This document shows, piece by piece, positions 61,178 to 64,000 of a stretch of 64,000 bases of DNA (positions within the stretch are counted from its first letter, which is position 1; each line of letters opens with the position of its first letter). The position numbers were made by a program, and so were the translations under genes. This DNA comes from Acidobacteriota bacterium. Its GTDB lineage: Bacteria; Acidobacteriota; Vicinamibacteria; Marinacidobacterales; Marinacidobacteraceae. The notes below the pieces were generated by a model. The model did not search any database, was not told the DNA's origin, and saw only the letters and a list, made by a program, of their open reading frames with translations. The stretch spans positions 62,001-126,000 of the forward strand of contig JAJDUD010000028.1 in NCBI GenBank assembly GCA_022826825.1, read 5' to 3'.

Positions 61178-64000
61178 TCAGCTCCCGAAGCGCCAGCTCA
61201 GCGACGCCTTGATCCGGCGTCCCTTGGGGTCGTGGGTGAAGCCGTCGTAGGCCTGTTCGATGTTGACCCACGGGGGGATCCGGCCGGTCAGGTTCAGGCC
61301 GTAGACCGTGAGGTTCACCCCGCCGGGGCCGCGCCACAGGAAGCTCATGTCCCAGGTGAGGAACGGCTCGATGAGGGGCACGATCTCCTCGTCCCCCTGG
61401 TCCTCGTAGGACGAGATGTAGTTCACATAGCTCGCCAGCCGATAGTCGTTCCAACTGTAGGCGGCCTGCCAGCGGCTCTTCCAGCGGGGCAGGGGCACCG
61501 CGATCGGGTGCGCGAAGTTCAGGAAGCCGGCGTGCTCCTCTTCCTCCCTCAGGACGAGATCGGTGCCCTCGAGCAGCAACTCCTTGGTGTCGTAGCGGAG
61601 GGTGTAGGTGGAGTCCCAGGCGAGCGAGAGCTGTCCCGGACCGGCGTCGGCGCGGGTCGCCAGGTGGGTGTCGATCCCCGAGGTGGTGAGTCCCGGCCAG
61701 TTCACCAGGTCGATCTGGATGCGCTGGAGGTTCTGCGCTTCGCAGCGGTCGGCCACCGCCAGCTCCGAGGCCCGGCCGCCGGGACAGATGATGAACGGCG
61801 CCACCGCGTTCCGGCTGGCCGGGTCGCCGCTCGCGTAGAGGCTCGAGATCGAGTCGTAGGGCATGGATCCGATCACGTCCTCGAAGTCGTAGCGCCAGTA
61901 GTCCACCGTCGCCTCGACGCCGCCCTGCAGGAAGAGCACCGCGCCGGTGTTGAAGGTGAACGCCCGCTCGGGGACGAGGTCGGTGCGCCCGAACCGGTCC
62001 ACCGCCTGGTAGGCGCCGGTCTCCGAGATCCACTCGAGGGTCGTCAGCGGGCTGGTGTTCAGGTCGTCGAGCGACGGAGTCCGGAAGGTGGTCTGCACCG
62101 AGCCGCGGAAGGACAGCGAGTAGTCCAGGTTCTCGGCCGCCTGGAGGCGCCAGCCGAACTTCGGATCGAAGCTGTTCACCCGGCTGCCGGCCACGTCGTA
62201 GAACTCGTAGTTGGCGGCCATCTGGGTGTCGAGACGGGCCCCGAGCTTGACGGCCAGCTCGCCGAACAGCCGCTGCACCTGCTGGCTCGCGTTGTAGGGG
62301 CGGTGGACGTTCGTGAACAGGTAGGGCCCGAACCGCTTCCCCGCGGCGCAGCTCATGTCGCCCGCGACCGGACAGGGGTTGACCGTCACGTCGCCGGGGT
62401 CGTTCGGGTTGCCGTCGGCCTGCATGCGACGGTACTGGTAGCCGAGGGCGAAGTCGGCCACGTTCTCGACCAGGTTGCCGTTCACGGTGAAGTCGGCCAC
62501 GAACATGTCCGTGGTGCTGAAGAGGTCCACCTCCTCGTTGAGCCACAGCCGCAGGTCCTCGGAGTTTGCGAGGCCGGCCACGTAGTCCGGGTTGGCGGTG
62601 TTCTCGAGGGCCGACCCCGGCTGGTCGGAGAACTGGATCGCGTTGCTGAACGGGTTGTAATACATGCACGGGCCCTGGCCCGCCACCGCGCCGCCCAGCG
62701 GGCCGAGCGCCATGCCGGCGGGGGAGTTCGGGTCCACCGTCACCCCGACGCCGCAGCCCGGACCGCCGAAGCCGCGGAAGGCGCGGAAGATCCGGTCCGT
62801 ATAGACCGCCGGCAGGTTCAGGTTGCCCTGGGCCCGCGAGTAGCTGAGGCCGGCGTCCCAGTGGGCGTCCCGCCCCGCCAGCATGAACTCTCCGCTGAGG
62901 TCGCCGGCGATCCGCTGGGTGCGCGACTCGCGGCGCAGCCGGCGGCCGGGGCCGGAGTTCCCGAACGGACGGCCGTTGAGGTACCAGGGGGCGTCCTCGA
63001 GGCAGGCCCCGTTCGGGTCGGCCTTCGGGTCGCCGGCGTAGGTGGCGCAGAAGGCCTGCCGGCCGGGGTGGTCGGTCCCCACCTCCATGATCGTCGTGCT
63101 GGTCAGGGGAAACGGCGGGTAGGACGGCGTCGTGTACCAGTTCGGGATCACCGCATCGGACCACAGCCCCTCGAGGTGGTACTCGATCCCCTCGCTCAGC
63201 GGACCGTTGATCTCGAGGAAGGCGCGCGTCTGCTGCTGCTCGTCGATCAGGTTGTCGTACGGGGCGTAACGGAACCGGCAGGTCCAGCCTTCGTCGATGC
63301 CGCCGAAATCGGTGCAGCGGGGATCGAAGACATGCGCGGTCCAGGGCTCCGGCGCGCCCACCGCGTAGGTTCCCGGGTTGCCCAGGCTCGACCAGCCCCC
63401 GCGGGTCCCCGGGGGGTACTCGCTGAGGCGGTCGAGCGTCCAGGGGCGCTCCACCATCTGCAGCTCCTGGCGGCCCACCCGCTCCATGGAGAGGACCGCG
63501 CTGGAGGCCCCGATCTCGAGGCCCCAGATCCCGGCGACGGTGGTGTCGCCCCCGCCGTCGAAGTAGTCGTGCGCGACGTTGATCTCGAAGCCGCGGAAGT
63601 CGCTCCGGGTGACGAAGTTGGCGACGCCGCCGACCGCGTCCGAGCCGTAGGTCGCCGAGGCGCCTTCCTTCAGCACCTCGAGCCGGCCCACGGCGATCGA
63701 GGGGATGGTGTTCACGTCCACGAAGCGGCCGCCGATCAGCCTTGCCGGGACCGGCACGTGGCGCCGGCCGTTGATGAGCACGAGCGTCCGCGAGGCGCCG
63801 AGGCCGCGCAGGTTGACGTTGGCCACGTTCTCGGTGAGGGTCGCCGGCTGGTTCGAGTTGTACAAACTGTTCCGTTCGCCGACCACGCCGTGGCTGACGG
63901 TCAGGTTGCGGAAGAGATCCACGAGCTGGGTGCTTCCCTGCTGCTCGAGCGTCTCGCGGCTGACCACGGTCACCGCGTGGGGCATGTTGATGGCGGGCGC
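61178..64000 (-). CDS. TonB-dependent outer-membrane receptor, N-terminus outside window
   Basis: 940 codons to the window edge, frame still open. The plug domain is at the visible N-terminus: 'VTVVSRETLEQQGSTQLVDL', 'NLRGLGASRTLVLINGRRH', 'VDVNTIPSIAVGRLEVLKEG' and 'YGSDAVGGVANFVTR' are classic. A long beta-barrel follows with the TonB-dep_Rec pattern ('PSLDDLNTSPLTTLEWI', 'DLVPERAFTFNTGAVLF', 'YGLNLTGRIPPWVN') and the C-terminal strand 'LSWRFGS'. It imports siderophores, cofactors, glycans or peptides across the outer membrane. No cognate genes remain in the window to name the substrate. A signal peptide and perhaps a carboxypeptidase-like domain should lie beyond base 64000. Confidence 0.93.
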   Translation of the reverse strand, partial: APAINMPHAVTVVSRETLEQQGSTQLVDLFRNLTVSHGVVGERNSLYNSNQPATLTENVANVNLRGLGASRTLVLINGRRHVPVPARLIGGRFVDVNTIPSIAVGRLEVLKEGASATYGSDAVGGVANFVTRSDFRGFEINVAHDYFDGGGDTTVAGIWGLEIGASSAVLSMERVGRQELQMVERPWTLDRLSEYPPGTRGGWSSLGNPGTYAVGAPEPWTAHVFDPRCTDFGGIDEGWTCRFRYAPYDNLIDEQQQTRAFLEINGPLSEGIEYHLEGLWSDAVIPNWYTTPSYPPFPLTSTTIMEVGTDHPGRQAFCATYAGDPKADPNGACLEDAPWYLNGRPFGNSGPGRRLRRESRTQRIAGDLSGEFMLAGRDAHWDAGLSYSRAQGNLNLPAVYTDRIFRAFRGFGGPGCGVGVTVDPNSPAGMALGPLGGAVAGQGPCMYYNPFSNAIQFSDQPGSALENTANPDYVAGLANSEDLRLWLNEEVDLFSTTDMFVADFTVNGNLVENVADFALGYQYRRMQADGNPNDPGDVTVNPCPVAGDMSCAAGKRFGPYLFTNVHRPYNASQQVQRLFGELAVKLGARLDTQMAANYEFYDVAGSRVNSFDPKFGWRLQAAENLDYSLSFRGSVQTTFRTPSLDDLNTSPLTTLEWISETGAYQAVDRFGRTDLVPERAFTFNTGAVLFLQGGVEATVDYWRYDFEDVIGSMPYDSISSLYASGDPASRNAVAPFIICPGGRASELAVADRCEAQNLQRIQIDLVNWPGLTTSGIDTHLATRADAGPGQLSLAWDSTYTLRYDTKELLLEGTDLVLREEEEHAGFLNFAHPIAVPLPRWKSRWQAAYSWNDYRLASYVNYISSYEDQGDEEIVPLIEPFLTWDMSFLWRGPGGVNLTVYGLNLTGRIPPWVNIEQAYDGFTHDPKGRRIKASLSWRFGS

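Overview
The window is very GC-rich and tightly packed. Its gene content is that of a heterotrophic bacterium with a large secretome: secreted or lipoprotein peptidases of the M28, M14 and metzincin types, a DUF5916 outer-membrane protein, a PQQ alcohol dehydrogenase fused to cytochrome c, a TonB-dependent receptor and a sodium:solute symporter. TonB and outer-membrane families plus lipoproteins indicate a diderm. The mix is reminiscent of Gemmatimonadota or Acidobacteriota, but no phylogenetic marker is present, so this is only an inference.

Layout. 0-10.6 kb: tail of an RND pump, galactokinase, a DUF6429 protein, an Lhr-type helicase, DoxX, kynureninase, and a two-gene pair of a secreted metzincin-like protease and an FN3 lipoprotein. 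11.4-25.6 kb: a two-gene modular type I PKS. The first protein is AT-ACP followed by KS-AT-DH-cMT-ER-KR-ACP. The second is KS-AT-DH-cMT and is cut off by an IS4-family element (25.6-26.95 kb). Beyond the IS lies a minus-strand operon of small secreted proteins and lipoproteins (26.9-30.8 kb). It contains a near-identical duplicated gene pair and a metzincin-motif lipoprotein, and its last gene is also truncated by the IS. Both IS neighbours are broken and I see no target-site duplication. The junction is therefore a deletion/recombination scar or an assembly join, and the PKS tail (reductive domains, ACP, release) is missing.

31-44.6 kb: a frameshifted DUF5916 gene, an M28 peptidase, vapBC with an operator-like inverted repeat, two membrane proteins, a PQQ quinohemoprotein, and a glutaminyl cyclase / DUF3311 / SSS symporter operon divergent from a Xaa-Pro dipeptidase. 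45-53 kb: a haloalkane-dehalogenase-like hydrolase, DUF167, two paralogous coiled-coil/membrane proteins sharing a 54-bp leader, an HNH protein and a very large M14 carboxypeptidase. 52.5-54 kb carries arrays of 32-bp tandem repeats. 54-56.7 kb looks like a small acquired island of lower GC (a fatty-acid desaturase and a MobD-like coiled coil) between 18-bp direct repeats that lie inside a hairpin element. 56.9-64 kb: a lipoprotein, a membrane-anchored sulfatase-superfamily protein and a DUF2272 protein, probably envelope-related, then a partial TonB-dependent receptor.

Scattered between genes are composite hairpin elements, 190 bp in three of the four long copies, with inverted ends. Stem sequences differ between copies but pairing is kept. 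These hairpins, the 32-bp arrays and the leader-linked coiled-coil paralogues are the parts least explained by known gene families.
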